DNA from: an uncultured Parabacteroides sp. | GTDB lineage: Bacteria; Bacteroidota; Bacteroidia; Bacteroidales; Tannerellaceae | Assembly: GCF_947855115.1 (NCBI RefSeq) | Contig: NZ_CANTZW010000026.1 | Coordinates: forward strand, 1-64,000 | DNA length: 64,000 nucleotides | Reading direction: 5' to 3' | Part shown: positions 7,863-17,141 of the stretch, piece after piece | Layout of the letters: every line of letters begins with the position of its first letter | Numbering within the stretch: position 1 is the stretch's first letter | Program-made: the position numbers and the translations under genes | Notes under the pieces: generated by a model | Told to the model about the DNA's origin: nothing | The model's database searches: none | Seen by the model: only the letters and a program-made list of their open reading frames with translations

Positions 7863-9074
7863 ATGTCTTTTGTAGTAATTATAATATTGCTGTTGTTAGC
7901 TTGCGCAACATATAGGATTTTTAAAACAATATCACATCCAGCTTTTATAACAAGCTTTTTGTGGTTTTGTATTCTATTGATTTATCAAACATTAGACCAT
8001 GGTTTATATGCTTTATCTGATAAATTTTATGGAGTATTATTGCTGTGGAATATTGGTTTTTGCTTTTCTTCACTTGCTATTTGTTATGTACGTTTTCCTA
8101 TATTTGTTAATTGGCGTTATGAAAGATATAATAGTGCAATGAAAGTTCTACTTCCTATATTTATTATTAGTTTAATAATTGCAATTTATGGTTTATATAT
8201 AAAAGGGAATTATTATAACTCTGATAATATATTTAGAGGTATACGTGAATCAAGTGTTTTAGCAATGGAAGGGGAAGATGATTTCCAGTATCCGATATAT
8301 GTAACTTTTGCAATGGCTGTAGTGGGGCAAAGTGTAGCGGTATTGATAAGTTTATTGTATGTAGAAAAGAAAAAAAATCTATTTGTTATTATATATGCAT
8401 GTTTAGTTTTATTGTTTTTTGTGATGCGAAGTAATAAATATGCTATGGCGCAGTTATTATTAGCTTTTTGGGCTATTTCATCTTATAATAATACGCTTTC
8501 TAAAAGAAAATTATTTGTTTATTTGGTTTGTTTTTTAGGGTTGATGTTAACAGTTCATTTACTTAGAGCAGGCGATGGTTATGAATTTGATTTTGTGAAA
8601 TTTATATCTGTTTATTTTTTAGCACCGTTGCCAGCTTTTGATAATGTACTAAACACCTATATTGATTATATCTCAGATTTTCATGGGGAATATACTTTAA
8701 GGTTCATTATCCCCTTTTTACAGACATTAGGTTTTTCTGTGGAAGGGAATCCTGATCCTTTTAATTTGTATAATTGGACATACACTCCACTACCAGTAAA
8801 CGTCTATACAATAATGTTTAGTTATTATGTTGATTGGGGGTATTGGGGAATAATAGTATTTTCTATATTATTAGGCACTTTCTGGGGAGGAATTTGGAAA
8901 GGGATGGAGAAAGGATATAAAGTCGCATTGGTTATTTATTCTTCTTTCTTTTATATGCTTGTATTCCAATTTTTTGCAGATTTCTTTTTTCAATACTTTT
9001 GGGTGACATTTCAAACGATTCTATTTGCATTGTTTCTGTTTTTTAGTAAGCATACATATAAGAATAGAATTTAA
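7863..9074 (+). CDS. wzy: Wzy-type repeat-unit polymerase
   Basis: About 403 residues, highly hydrophobic with roughly 10-12 membrane segments and a long polar loop (around residues 120-170) typical of O-antigen/capsule polymerases. MRSNKYAMAQLLL and the late SYYVDWGYWGIIVFS stretch resemble the 'oligosaccharide repeat unit polymerase' group. ATG 7863, 11 bp after the flippase stop, is preferred; an in-frame ATG at 7782 would overlap the flippase by 70 bp. Polymerases are poorly conserved, so the call rests on topology and position next to wzx. Confidence 0.78.
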   Translation: MSFVVIIILLLLACATYRIFKTISHPAFITSFLWFCILLIYQTLDHGLYALSDKFYGVLLLWNIGFCFSSLAICYVRFPIFVNWRYERYNSAMKVLLPIFIISLIIAIYGLYIKGNYYNSDNIFRGIRESSVLAMEGEDDFQYPIYVTFAMAVVGQSVAVLISLLYVEKKKNLFVIIYACLVLLFFVMRSNKYAMAQLLLAFWAISSYNNTLSKRKLFVYLVCFLGLMLTVHLLRAGDGYEFDFVKFISVYFLAPLPAFDNVLNTYIDYISDFHGEYTLRFIIPFLQTLGFSVEGNPDPFNLYNWTYTPLPVNVYTIMFSYYVDWGYWGIIVFSILLGTFWGGIWKGMEKGYKVALVIYSSFFYMLVFQFFADFFFQYFWVTFQTILFALFLFFSKHTYKNRI

Positions 9075-9134
9075 GAAAATTGCATTGAAATAACCAATAA
9101 TAATAAGTATCGTTAACGTCCAGTTTTGTTTGAT

Positions 9135-10010
9135 ATGTTATTCAGAATAGTGAAAGTGTATTTCCTAAGTACCTTTTTTATTATTTCATTATTTCTATTT
9201 TGTACTTGTAAAGCTTCGCAAAATGTAAAATACCTTCCTGTAGAAACCAATTATCAAAAGAAATGGGGACAAGGAATGGCGATCTATGAACAATATGCTT
9301 TTCTGCTGACTAATACAGGACTATGTAGGATTTATGATATGAGAAAAGATTTGTTTGTAGCCTCCTTAATATTAGCATCTGCTCATGCAAAAAATCATGC
9401 AAACAATGCTTGTTTTGGTGTTGAGTATCCAAAAGATAATAATAAATTTCCTGCATTATATATTTCTGAATGTGAAGCTCCACATAGATGTTATGTAGAG
9501 AATATTACAGTATATGAATCTCGTTTAATTCAGATAATACAATTTCGGATAGATAATAAACCTCAAGTAGTGCATGATTGGATTGTAGACAGAGAGACTA
9601 ATCATATTTATGCTGTTACTCAGTTATATCCATTTAATAAAGAACGGAATGGATTTGCTACTCAAATTGTAAAATTTAACTTACCGTCTATTAATATCCC
9701 ACAAGTAATATTGAGTGATGTTGATATAGAAGATTCTTTTGAAGTTTTTTTTCCTCATATTTTGCAAGGAGGGGTAATACACAATCATACTCTTTATTTG
9801 CCATCAGGTGCGTCTGCTGATAGTCAGGTCCAATATGGTAAAGAAAAGGCTATTGTTATAATAGATTTAAAGGAAAAAGAAATAAAAAGAATAATAGAAG
9901 TACAGGATATTTTGAATAATGAACCAGAAGGAGGTGCATTTTGGGGTAAATCTTTAATAATTTCTTGTGCTCCTAAAGGATTGTACCAATTTTTCTTAAA
10001 AGATGAATGA
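9135..10010 (+). CDS. Exported hypothetical protein of the capsule operon, beta-propeller-like
   Basis: About 291 residues beginning with a hydrophobic export signal (LSTFFIISLFLFCTCKA). CTC could be a weak lipobox but the residues before Cys are not canonical. The rest consists of repeating strands of propeller type (AIYEQYAFLLTNTG, HDWIVDRETNHIYAVT, AIVIIDLKEKEIKRII), which suggests an outward-facing beta-propeller. No catalytic motif seen. ATG 9135 is preferred to the TTG at 9126. It overlaps the next glycosyltransferase by eight bases, so it is part of the operon. An exported protein among cytoplasmic glycosyltransferases is unusual. Confidence 0.6.
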   Translation: MLFRIVKVYFLSTFFIISLFLFCTCKASQNVKYLPVETNYQKKWGQGMAIYEQYAFLLTNTGLCRIYDMRKDLFVASLILASAHAKNHANNACFGVEYPKDNNKFPALYISECEAPHRCYVENITVYESRLIQIIQFRIDNKPQVVHDWIVDRETNHIYAVTQLYPFNKERNGFATQIVKFNLPSINIPQVILSDVDIEDSFEVFFPHILQGGVIHNHTLYLPSGASADSQVQYGKEKAIVIIDLKEKEIKRIIEVQDILNNEPEGGAFWGKSLIISCAPKGLYQFFLKDE

Positions 10011-10887
10011 TATATTAGTATCCATAATTATAGTAAACTATAATACATGCGCTTTGACATGTGCGTGTATAGATTCAATTTTTCAGAACGTTCACTCTTG
10101 TAAATTTGAGGTTGTTTTGGTGGATAATGCTTCTTCAGATAATTCAGTAGATGAAATAAAAAGAAGATACGCATCATCTGTTAAATTAGTTGCGAGTAAT
10201 TATAATTTAGGTTTTGGACGGGCCAATAATTGGGGAACGAAGTATGCCTCTGGACAATATTTGTTTTTATTGAACTCAGATACAGTATTAAAAAATGACC
10301 CTTTCCCATATTTTTTGGAATTTCTTCATGCAAGAGAAAATTTAGGTGCATTAGGTACTTATTTGAAAGATGGTAATGGTATTTACACTAAAAGCGGTGG
10401 CAATTTTTATTCGATGAGAAAATATCTTATGATGGGAGTGAAAAGACTTTTTATGGTTCCTTCCAACGAGGAAATCCCATTATCGGATGCTTCCTGCAAA
10501 GTAGAGTACGTGATAGGAGCAGATTTATTTATTAGGAAAGAACTGTTTGAAGAAATAGGGATGTTTGATAAACACATCTTTATGTATTTTGAAGATGTGG
10601 AGTTGTGTAAACGTCTTTACGATGCAGGTTATCATTCCTATCTTATTCCAGGACCGGAAATTATTCATTTTGTGAAATCTAGTTCTACATCACAATTTTC
10701 ACGAGTGTACAATACCGCTTCTCTGATGTATTGCATACAAAAGGAGCATAGCTATGTAAGATTTTTGTTTTTTCAGATAGCCTATTTCCTTTTGAAGACT
10801 CCTCTATTGCTGAATATTAAAGATATCAAAAAAGAATGGGAGTATATTATTAGCATATTTAAGTATAAACAATATTTGGTAAAATAA
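10003..10887 (+). CDS. GT2 family glycosyltransferase (rhamnosyltransferase-like)
   Basis: A 294-residue GT-A fold inverting transferase that should add one sugar to the lipid-linked capsule repeat. The N-terminus has VSIIIVNYNT and DNASSDNS, nucleotide-binding motifs of the family; LLNSDTVL supplies the metal-binding DxD-equivalent and YFEDVELCKRLYDAGY the acceptor/base region seen in WcaE/RfbF-like rhamnosyltransferases. The C-terminus is hydrophobic and probably touches the membrane. The donor sugar cannot be read from sequence. Confidence 0.88.
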   Translation: MNDILVSIIIVNYNTCALTCACIDSIFQNVHSCKFEVVLVDNASSDNSVDEIKRRYASSVKLVASNYNLGFGRANNWGTKYASGQYLFLLNSDTVLKNDPFPYFLEFLHARENLGALGTYLKDGNGIYTKSGGNFYSMRKYLMMGVKRLFMVPSNEEIPLSDASCKVEYVIGADLFIRKELFEEIGMFDKHIFMYFEDVELCKRLYDAGYHSYLIPGPEIIHFVKSSSTSQFSRVYNTASLMYCIQKEHSYVRFLFFQIAYFLLKTPLLLNIKDIKKEWEYIISIFKYKQYLVK

Positions 10888-10892
10888 AAGAC

Positions 10893-12272
10893 ATGAAGAA
10901 TATAGCCATAATTTTAGCTGGTGGTATTGGTAGTCGTTTGAACGCAGGAATCCCCAAACAATTTTTGAAGGTTGCAGGCCTCACAGTAATTGAACATACG
11001 ATATCAACATTTCAACGTCATAGTCTTATTGATGAGATAGCCATTGTTGCCAATGAGGCGTATCATCATAAAATAGGGGAATATGTTGTAAAAAATAAAT
11101 TCTCTAAAGTAAAGAAGATATTGATGAGTGGTGCGGAAAGACATTACTCTTCTTTATCTGCCATTAAAGCTTATGAAAATGAGGAAGAGTGCAATTTGAT
11201 ATTTCATGATGCAGTTCGTCCTTTGATAAGTTCTCAAATAATAGACCGAGTGATAGTGGCTTTGCAGAATTGTGAAGCGGTAGATGTTGCAATTCCATCG
11301 GCCGATACGATTATACAGGTTGGCAGTGACAATACAATTATGGGGATTCCCCCCCGTCGGGTGTTAAGAAGAGGGCAAACTCCTCAAGGATTCCGTTTGA
11401 ACACCATAAAAGCCGCTTATGAGAAAGCATTAAGAGATCCCGACTTCATCACAACAGACGATTGTGGTGTGGTGTTGAAGTATCTTCCTGAAATAAAAAT
11501 ATATGTGGTAGAGGGGGAAGATAGCAATATGAAGTTGACTTATAAAGAGGATTTTTATTTGATAGAGAAGTTGTTTCAATTACGAATGACTAATTTCCAG
11601 GAGCATGTACTGACTGATGAGGAAAAAGAAAAATTGCGGGGAAAAGTAGTGGTTCTTTTCGGTGCATCATCTGGCATAGGTCTTGACGTAATGAATTTGT
11701 GCCGCGATTGCGGAGCTATTGTATATGGTTTCAGCAGAAGTATGAACCATGTAGATATCAAAGATTTGGATAGTGTACGTTCTGCTTTTTCTTCAGTTGC
11801 CAAAGAGGTGAATAGGATAGATTATGTTATTGATACGGCATCCGTTCTTTATAAAGAACCATTGGCTTACATGAGTTATGAACAGATAGAGGAGGCTATA
11901 GACATCAATTATAAGGGAATGGTACATGTGGCTAAAGAGGCATATCCCTATCTTGAAAAGAGCCGTGGGCAATTAGTATTCTATACTTCCAGTTCTTATA
12001 CCCGTGGTCGCATGAATTATAGTATCTATTCTTCTACGAAATGTGCCACTGTAAATTTTGTACAGGCTTTGGCTGAAGAATGGGGAAGTTTGGGCGTTCG
12101 CGTGAATTGCGTGAATCCGGAGCGTACAAAGACTCCTATGCGTACCAAAAATTTTGGAATAGAACCTGAGGATACTTTGTTGAAATCAATGGATGTAGCA
12201 GTAGCAACAGCAAAACTTTTAGTTTCTGATTTAACTGGGCAAGTAATAGATGTAAAGCTAAAATTGATATAA
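10893..12272 (+). CDS. Bifunctional cytidylyltransferase-SDR reductase (probable CDP-ribitol synthase)
   Basis: A 459-residue fusion. Residues 1-235 are an IspD/TarI-type cytidylyltransferase (IILAGGIGSRL, PKQFLKVAG, HDAVRPL, TPQGFRL). Residues about 247-459 form a short-chain dehydrogenase (VLFGASSGIG; Tyr379 and Lys383 in YSSTK). This domain order matches Haemophilus Bcs1-like enzymes that reduce ribulose 5-phosphate and couple ribitol 5-phosphate to CTP, making CDP-ribitol. The adjacent TagF-like transferase would then use it. Substrate assignment is inference from architecture and neighbour. Confidence 0.85.
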   Translation: MKNIAIILAGGIGSRLNAGIPKQFLKVAGLTVIEHTISTFQRHSLIDEIAIVANEAYHHKIGEYVVKNKFSKVKKILMSGAERHYSSLSAIKAYENEEECNLIFHDAVRPLISSQIIDRVIVALQNCEAVDVAIPSADTIIQVGSDNTIMGIPPRRVLRRGQTPQGFRLNTIKAAYEKALRDPDFITTDDCGVVLKYLPEIKIYVVEGEDSNMKLTYKEDFYLIEKLFQLRMTNFQEHVLTDEEKEKLRGKVVVLFGASSGIGLDVMNLCRDCGAIVYGFSRSMNHVDIKDLDSVRSAFSSVAKEVNRIDYVIDTASVLYKEPLAYMSYEQIEEAIDINYKGMVHVAKEAYPYLEKSRGQLVFYTSSSYTRGRMNYSIYSSTKCATVNFVQALAEEWGSLGVRVNCVNPERTKTPMRTKNFGIEPEDTLLKSMDVAVATAKLLVSDLTGQVIDVKLKLI

Positions 12273-12273
12273 A

Positions 12274-13524
12274 ATGGCACCATTAAAATTGTTAAAGACA
12301 TTTTTGAAAATGCGTGATAAACGATATCTTCTAAGTCGATTGCTAGAAGTCGTATTTGGATACCCTTTATATGTTTTCTCTTTTTTGTGTATTCGTAATA
12401 GAAATAAATGGCTATTTGGAACCAATGTAGGATTTACAGATAATGCTAAATATTTATTTATATATGCTAATGAACAGAAAGACGAGATTCGTCCCATTTG
12501 GATAACATCCTCCAGAGATACTGTAGAAAGAATTCATAAAATGGGATTTGAGGCATATCTTAAGTATTCGCTAAAAGGATTATATCACTCATTAACAGCT
12601 CATGTATATGTTTTTACATATCATTCTAAAGATATAAACTTCTTTACTTCTGGTAATGTGCGCAAGATTAACTTGTGGCATGGTGTTGGGATTAAAGGAG
12701 GAAATGGAGGTAAAAAAGATAACAATTTTGCTTCAAAGAAGAATAGTAGTTATTTAACAAAAATACTTCTTCCGCACATGTATGAAAAGAATACTTTGTT
12801 TTTGTCTACCTCCGATATGATGGATAAGCATTTTAAGCAAATGTTTTCTTTGGATGATAAGGTCGTTTTTGATGCAGTCTATCCCCGTTGTTATTATATG
12901 TGTAAATCTCAGAATGAAATTCTTTCATTTATTGATAAATATGAGTCCAAGTCAATGAGGGAAATGGTTGCTAAACTATCTCATTATGATAAAGTATATC
13001 TTTATATGCCAACTTGGCGAGGTAACTTGAGTGATGATTTTATACGTGAAGCTAATTTTGATTTTGAAAAACTGAATGATATTCTAATAAAACAGAATAG
13101 ATTATTTATATTGAAACTTCATCCTGCAGTAAGAATATTGCAGAATGTAAATGAAAAGGAGTATTCTAATATTTATTTTTTAGATAAGAGATTAGATATT
13201 TATCCTCTTCTTCCTTTTGTTGATGTCCTTATAACAGATTATTCATCCATCTATTATGATTTCTTGTTATTAAACAAAAGCATTTTATTATATCCATTTG
13301 ATAAAGAACGTTTCATAGAAAATAGTAATGATTTAGCCTTTGATTACGACGAATATACACCAGGAAAAAGAGTTTATTCTATGACTGATTTTTTATCGGT
13401 GATTGCATCAAACGATACTCTAAAGATTGATGATAAAGATAAAAAACGGATATTACATGCTTTTTGGGGTAAATCAGATAAAAACAGATTAGATCTCCTG
13501 TATAACAAGATAAAAACTGTATGA
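12274..13524 (+). CDS. CDP-glycerol/CDP-ribitol phosphotransferase family (TagF-like)
   Basis: A 416-residue polyol-phosphate transferase of the TagF/TarL/Bcs3 family. Visible motifs: KINLWHGVGIKG (around residue 130), YMPTWRGN (about 245), LKLHPAV (about 285) and ITDYSSIYYDF (about 320), which cover the nucleotide- and phosphate-binding residues of the family. It starts two bases after the stop of the cytidylyltransferase-SDR gene and likely moves ribitol phosphate from CDP-ribitol onto the growing repeat. Its presence predicts a teichoic-acid-like phosphate in the capsule. Confidence 0.85.
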   Translation: MAPLKLLKTFLKMRDKRYLLSRLLEVVFGYPLYVFSFLCIRNRNKWLFGTNVGFTDNAKYLFIYANEQKDEIRPIWITSSRDTVERIHKMGFEAYLKYSLKGLYHSLTAHVYVFTYHSKDINFFTSGNVRKINLWHGVGIKGGNGGKKDNNFASKKNSSYLTKILLPHMYEKNTLFLSTSDMMDKHFKQMFSLDDKVVFDAVYPRCYYMCKSQNEILSFIDKYESKSMREMVAKLSHYDKVYLYMPTWRGNLSDDFIREANFDFEKLNDILIKQNRLFILKLHPAVRILQNVNEKEYSNIYFLDKRLDIYPLLPFVDVLITDYSSIYYDFLLLNKSILLYPFDKERFIENSNDLAFDYDEYTPGKRVYSMTDFLSVIASNDTLKIDDKDKKRILHAFWGKSDKNRLDLLYNKIKTV

Positions 13525-14039
13525 AGCATCGTTTACTCTTATTATATTCTTGGCTGGTTAAAACTGCGCTGTTTTTTTTTCCTGACATTCCGTTAATTAT
13601 GAGGTTTCGGGGATTCATATATAGTTTAGGAATGCATTCATGTGGAAGTAATTTTCAAGTAGCTCATAACGTAACATTGAATTCTATTGAGGGACTTACT
13701 GTTGGAAATAATGTCTATTTAGCAATGGGGAATATCATATATGCTCATGGGAAAGCTATTATTGGTAATAATGTAATGTTTGGTCCTGGTTGTTTACTAA
13801 CTACTGGAAATCATACTTTTTGGGATGGCTCATATCGTTACGGTATATCTGTAGAGAAAGAAGTCACAATTCAAGATGGTTGTTGGGTTGCAGCTCATTG
13901 TGTCATATTACCAGGTGCCATATTACCAGCACGTTCTGTATTGGCTGCAGGTGCTGTATTAACAAAACATTTACAGGAAGCGTGTGAAGATGCTATTTAC
14001 ACAGGTATTCCTGCCAAATTTGCAAAAAAAAGAATTTAA
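13521..14039 (+). CDS. Hexapeptide-repeat acyltransferase (WcaF/Maa-like)
   Basis: A 172-residue left-handed beta-helix acyltransferase, probably O-acetylating a capsule sugar with acetyl-CoA. Repeats are visible from about residue 55 to 150 (GLTVGNNVYLAMGNIIYAHG, IIGNNVMFGPGC, VTIQDGCWVAAHCVILPGA). His in GNHTFWDG is the likely catalytic base. It overlaps the upstream gene by an ATGA. It is unlikely to be a PglD-type N-acetyltransferase because the Rossmann N-terminal domain is missing; the acceptor is unknown. Confidence 0.85.
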   Translation: MKHRLLLLYSWLVKTALFFFPDIPLIMRFRGFIYSLGMHSCGSNFQVAHNVTLNSIEGLTVGNNVYLAMGNIIYAHGKAIIGNNVMFGPGCLLTTGNHTFWDGSYRYGISVEKEVTIQDGCWVAAHCVILPGAILPARSVLAAGAVLTKHLQEACEDAIYTGIPAKFAKKRI

Positions 14040-14057
14040 CTCTTAGCAGAATATTTC

Positions 14058-15338
14058 ATGAATCAGATTAAAATTGCCGTAATCGGTCTCGGTTACGTAG
14101 GGCTTCCTTTAGCCCGCCTTTTCTCGACGAAGTATAAAACAGTGGGTTTTGACATGAGCCAACCACGTGTAGATGCTTTGATGGCAGGACATGATGCTAC
14201 ATTTGAGGTTTCAGATGAATTGCTTCAAGACGCTATTCAAAATCATGGTTTTATCTGTACTACAAAGTTGGAAGATATTAAAGATTGCAATTTCTATGTC
14301 GTTGCAGTTCCCACCCCTGTAGATGTAAATAATCGTCCGGATTTGAAGCCGTTATGGGGTGCTAGTGAAACTGTTGGAAAAGTAATTTCAAGGGGGGATA
14401 TTGTGGTTTATGAATCTACGGTTTATCCGGGGGTAACAGAGGAAGAGTGTCTACCAGTTGTAGAAAAAGTTTCAGGTTTGAAATTTAATGTTGATTTCTT
14501 TGCGGGTTATTCTCCAGAACGCATCAATCCTGGCGATAAAGAGCATACAGTAGAAAAAATTAAAAAAGTAACTTCCGGGTCAACTCTTGAAATTGCAGAC
14601 ATTGTAGATGGGGTCTATAATTCGATCTTAGTGAATGGTACGCATAAAGCACCTAGTATTAAAGTTGCGGAGGCCTCTAAGATCATTGAAAACTCTCAGC
14701 GCGATGTGAATATTGCCTTTATGAATGAATTGGCGAAGATATTCAATGCTATGGGAATAGATACGAATGATGTGATAGAAGCTGCTTCTTCTAAATGGAA
14801 CTTCATTAAATTAAAACCTGGCTTGGTGGGTGGCCATTGTATCAGTGTGGATCCTTATTATTTGATACAGAAGGCGCAGGTTTACGGAGTGTTGCCACGT
14901 ATTATGTCGGCTGCTCGTCGTTTGAATGATGGTATGGGGGATTATGTGGCTAACCAAGTGATTAAATTAATGAACAAAAAGGGCGTACTGGTGAAAGATG
15001 CCAAAATCTTGTTACTTGGTATTACATTCAAAGAGAATTGTCCGGATATCAGAAATACAAAAATTGTGGATATTTATAGTACATTGTCTGAATATACTGA
15101 AAATATTGCGGTATATGACCCTTGGGCAAATGCAGCTAAAGTTAACCATGAATATGGCATTGCTTTGACAGATTGTTCTTTGGAAGAGCTACGTGGACAA
15201 TTTGATGCCGTAGTGTTAGGTGTCGCTCATGATGCCTTTAAAAAAGAGGATATCCGGTCGTTCCTGAAAAATGAGAACGGGGTCATCTATGATGTGAAAG
15301 GTATATTGGATAGAGAAGTAATAGACGGAAGACTGTAA
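14058..15338 (+). CDS. UDP-HexNAc 6-dehydrogenase (TviB/WbpO/CapL type)
   Basis: A 426-residue nucleotide-sugar dehydrogenase that oxidises C6 of a UDP-N-acetylhexosamine to a uronic acid with two NAD+. The NAD-binding start is IAVIGLGYVGLPLARLF; the catalytic Cys lies in GLVGGHCISVDPYYL; the C-terminal UDP-binding domain holds GITFKENCPDIRNTK. These are closest in pattern to TviB/WbpO (Vi antigen, GalNAcA). It predicts an acidic HexNAcA sugar in the capsule. Which epimer is made cannot be decided, since no separate epimerase is seen nearby. Confidence 0.9.
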   Translation: MNQIKIAVIGLGYVGLPLARLFSTKYKTVGFDMSQPRVDALMAGHDATFEVSDELLQDAIQNHGFICTTKLEDIKDCNFYVVAVPTPVDVNNRPDLKPLWGASETVGKVISRGDIVVYESTVYPGVTEEECLPVVEKVSGLKFNVDFFAGYSPERINPGDKEHTVEKIKKVTSGSTLEIADIVDGVYNSILVNGTHKAPSIKVAEASKIIENSQRDVNIAFMNELAKIFNAMGIDTNDVIEAASSKWNFIKLKPGLVGGHCISVDPYYLIQKAQVYGVLPRIMSAARRLNDGMGDYVANQVIKLMNKKGVLVKDAKILLLGITFKENCPDIRNTKIVDIYSTLSEYTENIAVYDPWANAAKVNHEYGIALTDCSLEELRGQFDAVVLGVAHDAFKKEDIRSFLKNENGVIYDVKGILDREVIDGRL

Positions 15339-16330
15339 TGATGCTTTCTGTTATTTGTCCTATATATAATGAAGCGAAATATATTGATGTGTGCATTCAG
15401 TCTATTTTGTTTCAAGATTATCCCAAGGATTGCTTGGAAGTGCTGTTTGTGGACGGTATGAGCAAGGATGGCACTCGTGATATAGTGGAAAACTATGCAA
15501 GGCAATACCCTTTTATCCATTTGTTGAATAATGAAAAGCGTATAGTACCGATAGCTATGAATATCGGGATAAGGGTGTCAAAAGGGGATGTCATTATGCG
15601 TTTGGATGCTCATGCGCAATATCCAGCAAATTATTTCTCGGTATTAGTGAAAGCTTTGGAAACTATTGATGCTGACAATGTCGGGGCTGCTTGCAGAACG
15701 GATGTGCTTAATAAGACACCTAAAACTTTAGCTATTAGGGAAGTTTTAAGCAATAAGTTCGGTGTCGGAAATTCTACTTTTCGTTTAGGAGTTGACAAAG
15801 TGATGGAGGTGGATACGGTTCCTTTTGGCTGTTGGAAAAGAGAAGTCTTTGACAAATATGGAGTGTATGATGAACGCCTGATCCGGAATCAGGATATAGA
15901 ATTGAACAAGCGTATAGTACGAGGGGGAGGACATATTTATATTGTGCCTGATACATATTGTGTTTATCTAGCTCGTGAGACATTTAAAGGACTGGCGAAG
16001 AATAATTACGGGAATGGGAAATGGAACGTATTGACGGTGTACTATACAAAACAAATGGGTTCACTTTCATTACGTCATTTTATCCCCCTGCTGTTTCTTC
16101 TTTCATTGATAGTTCCTTTGTTTTGCAGTTTGATTTGGTCGTCGTTTGTTTTTGTTACCATAGTTTCTTTGTTGACTTATTTATTGACCTTAGGTGGCAT
16201 CGGAATGAAGTTGACAATAAGTAAACATTTGAGCTTTTGTTATTTATTGATTAGTTTCTTTGTCCTTCATGTGTCATATGGATGGGGATCTTTAAATGGT
16301 ATAATTAGTGTTTTGAAGAATGGAAGATAG
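15338..16330 (+). CDS. GT2 family glycosyltransferase with C-terminal membrane helices
   Basis: A 330-residue transferase starting MLSVICPIYNEAKYI, with VDGMSKDGT, LDAHAQYP (DxD-equivalent) and RNQDIELNKR in the catalytic domain (residues 1-230). Residues about 245-320 contain three hydrophobic segments, as in ExoA/succinoglycan-type transferases. The start ATG shares its A with the TAA of the preceding gene; a second ATG follows directly. Donor and acceptor unknown. Confidence 0.87.
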   Translation: MMLSVICPIYNEAKYIDVCIQSILFQDYPKDCLEVLFVDGMSKDGTRDIVENYARQYPFIHLLNNEKRIVPIAMNIGIRVSKGDVIMRLDAHAQYPANYFSVLVKALETIDADNVGAACRTDVLNKTPKTLAIREVLSNKFGVGNSTFRLGVDKVMEVDTVPFGCWKREVFDKYGVYDERLIRNQDIELNKRIVRGGGHIYIVPDTYCVYLARETFKGLAKNNYGNGKWNVLTVYYTKQMGSLSLRHFIPLLFLLSLIVPLFCSLIWSSFVFVTIVSLLTYLLTLGGIGMKLTISKHLSFCYLLISFFVLHVSYGWGSLNGIISVLKNGR

Positions 16331-17129
16331 CTTTGCTTTATATAAAGGTTGCTGGTTGAGTAAATGCCCTCCGCATTATAGTTGTAATCTGCCAACGAAT
16401 CAGTGTGTAAAACTGTTAAATAGGGGGGGGTATTTGTTAAGGAATGTGTACGACTGGGACTGTGGACATGAAACTTCATTTTGGTATGTCATAAAGGATT
16501 CTTTTGTAGGAATGGAAGAATTGTCTTCAAAAATGAGAAATCAAGTGAAGAAATCATTAAAGACATACGATGTATACCGTGTGCCTGCAAGTGAAATGCT
16601 TCGGGTAGGATTTCCCATTTTTCAAGCAGCTGTAGAAAGTTATCGTGTAAAAGCTTCTCCGATAACTATGGAGTCTTTTAGAAACCGGATACAACAAAGT
16701 GAAATAGCGGGTAATGTTGATTTTTGGTGCGTATATGAAAAGAAAACCCATAAAGTGGTTGCATTAGCTATTAATACCCTTCATAAGGATTGCTGCGAGT
16801 ATAATACAATGAAAGCCGACCCTGCTTATTTAAGAAATTCCACTTATCCTTATTATGGGCTTATTTATGAAATGAACCGTTATTATTTGCAGGAGTTATG
16901 TTTGAAATATGTAAGTGATGGTGCTCGAAGTATTACAGAGCATTCAGGCATTCAGCCTTTTTTGATAGAGAAATTTCATTTTAGAAAAGCTTATTGCCAA
17001 TTGCAGATTGTTTATCAATGGTGGATGAAAATAGCTGTAAATATATTATTCCCTTTTCGTAAGTTAGTTCCTGTTCAATCAGTAAAAGCGATTTTGAATA
17101 TGGAAGCAATGCGTAGAAACAAGTATTGA
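16320..17129 (+). CDS. GNAT/FemAB-like acyltransferase of the capsule operon
   Basis: A 269-residue protein overlapping the previous gene by 11 bases. The middle, around residues 60-225, reads like a GNAT or FemAB-type fold (SSKMRNQVKKSLKTY, VDFWCVYEKKTHKVVALAIN, YPYYGLIYEMNRYYLQE), as in proteins that transfer acyl or aminoacyl groups onto amino sugars. No signal peptide; the segment near residue 235-250 is hydrophobic. It may decorate the 4-amino sugar made by the operon. The family call is moderate and the substrate is not known. Confidence 0.6.
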   Translation: MEDSFALYKGCWLSKCPPHYSCNLPTNQCVKLLNRGGYLLRNVYDWDCGHETSFWYVIKDSFVGMEELSSKMRNQVKKSLKTYDVYRVPASEMLRVGFPIFQAAVESYRVKASPITMESFRNRIQQSEIAGNVDFWCVYEKKTHKVVALAINTLHKDCCEYNTMKADPAYLRNSTYPYYGLIYEMNRYYLQELCLKYVSDGARSITEHSGIQPFLIEKFHFRKAYCQLQIVYQWWMKIAVNILFPFRKLVPVQSVKAILNMEAMRRNKY

Positions 17130-17141
17130 TAGTATTCCGTC

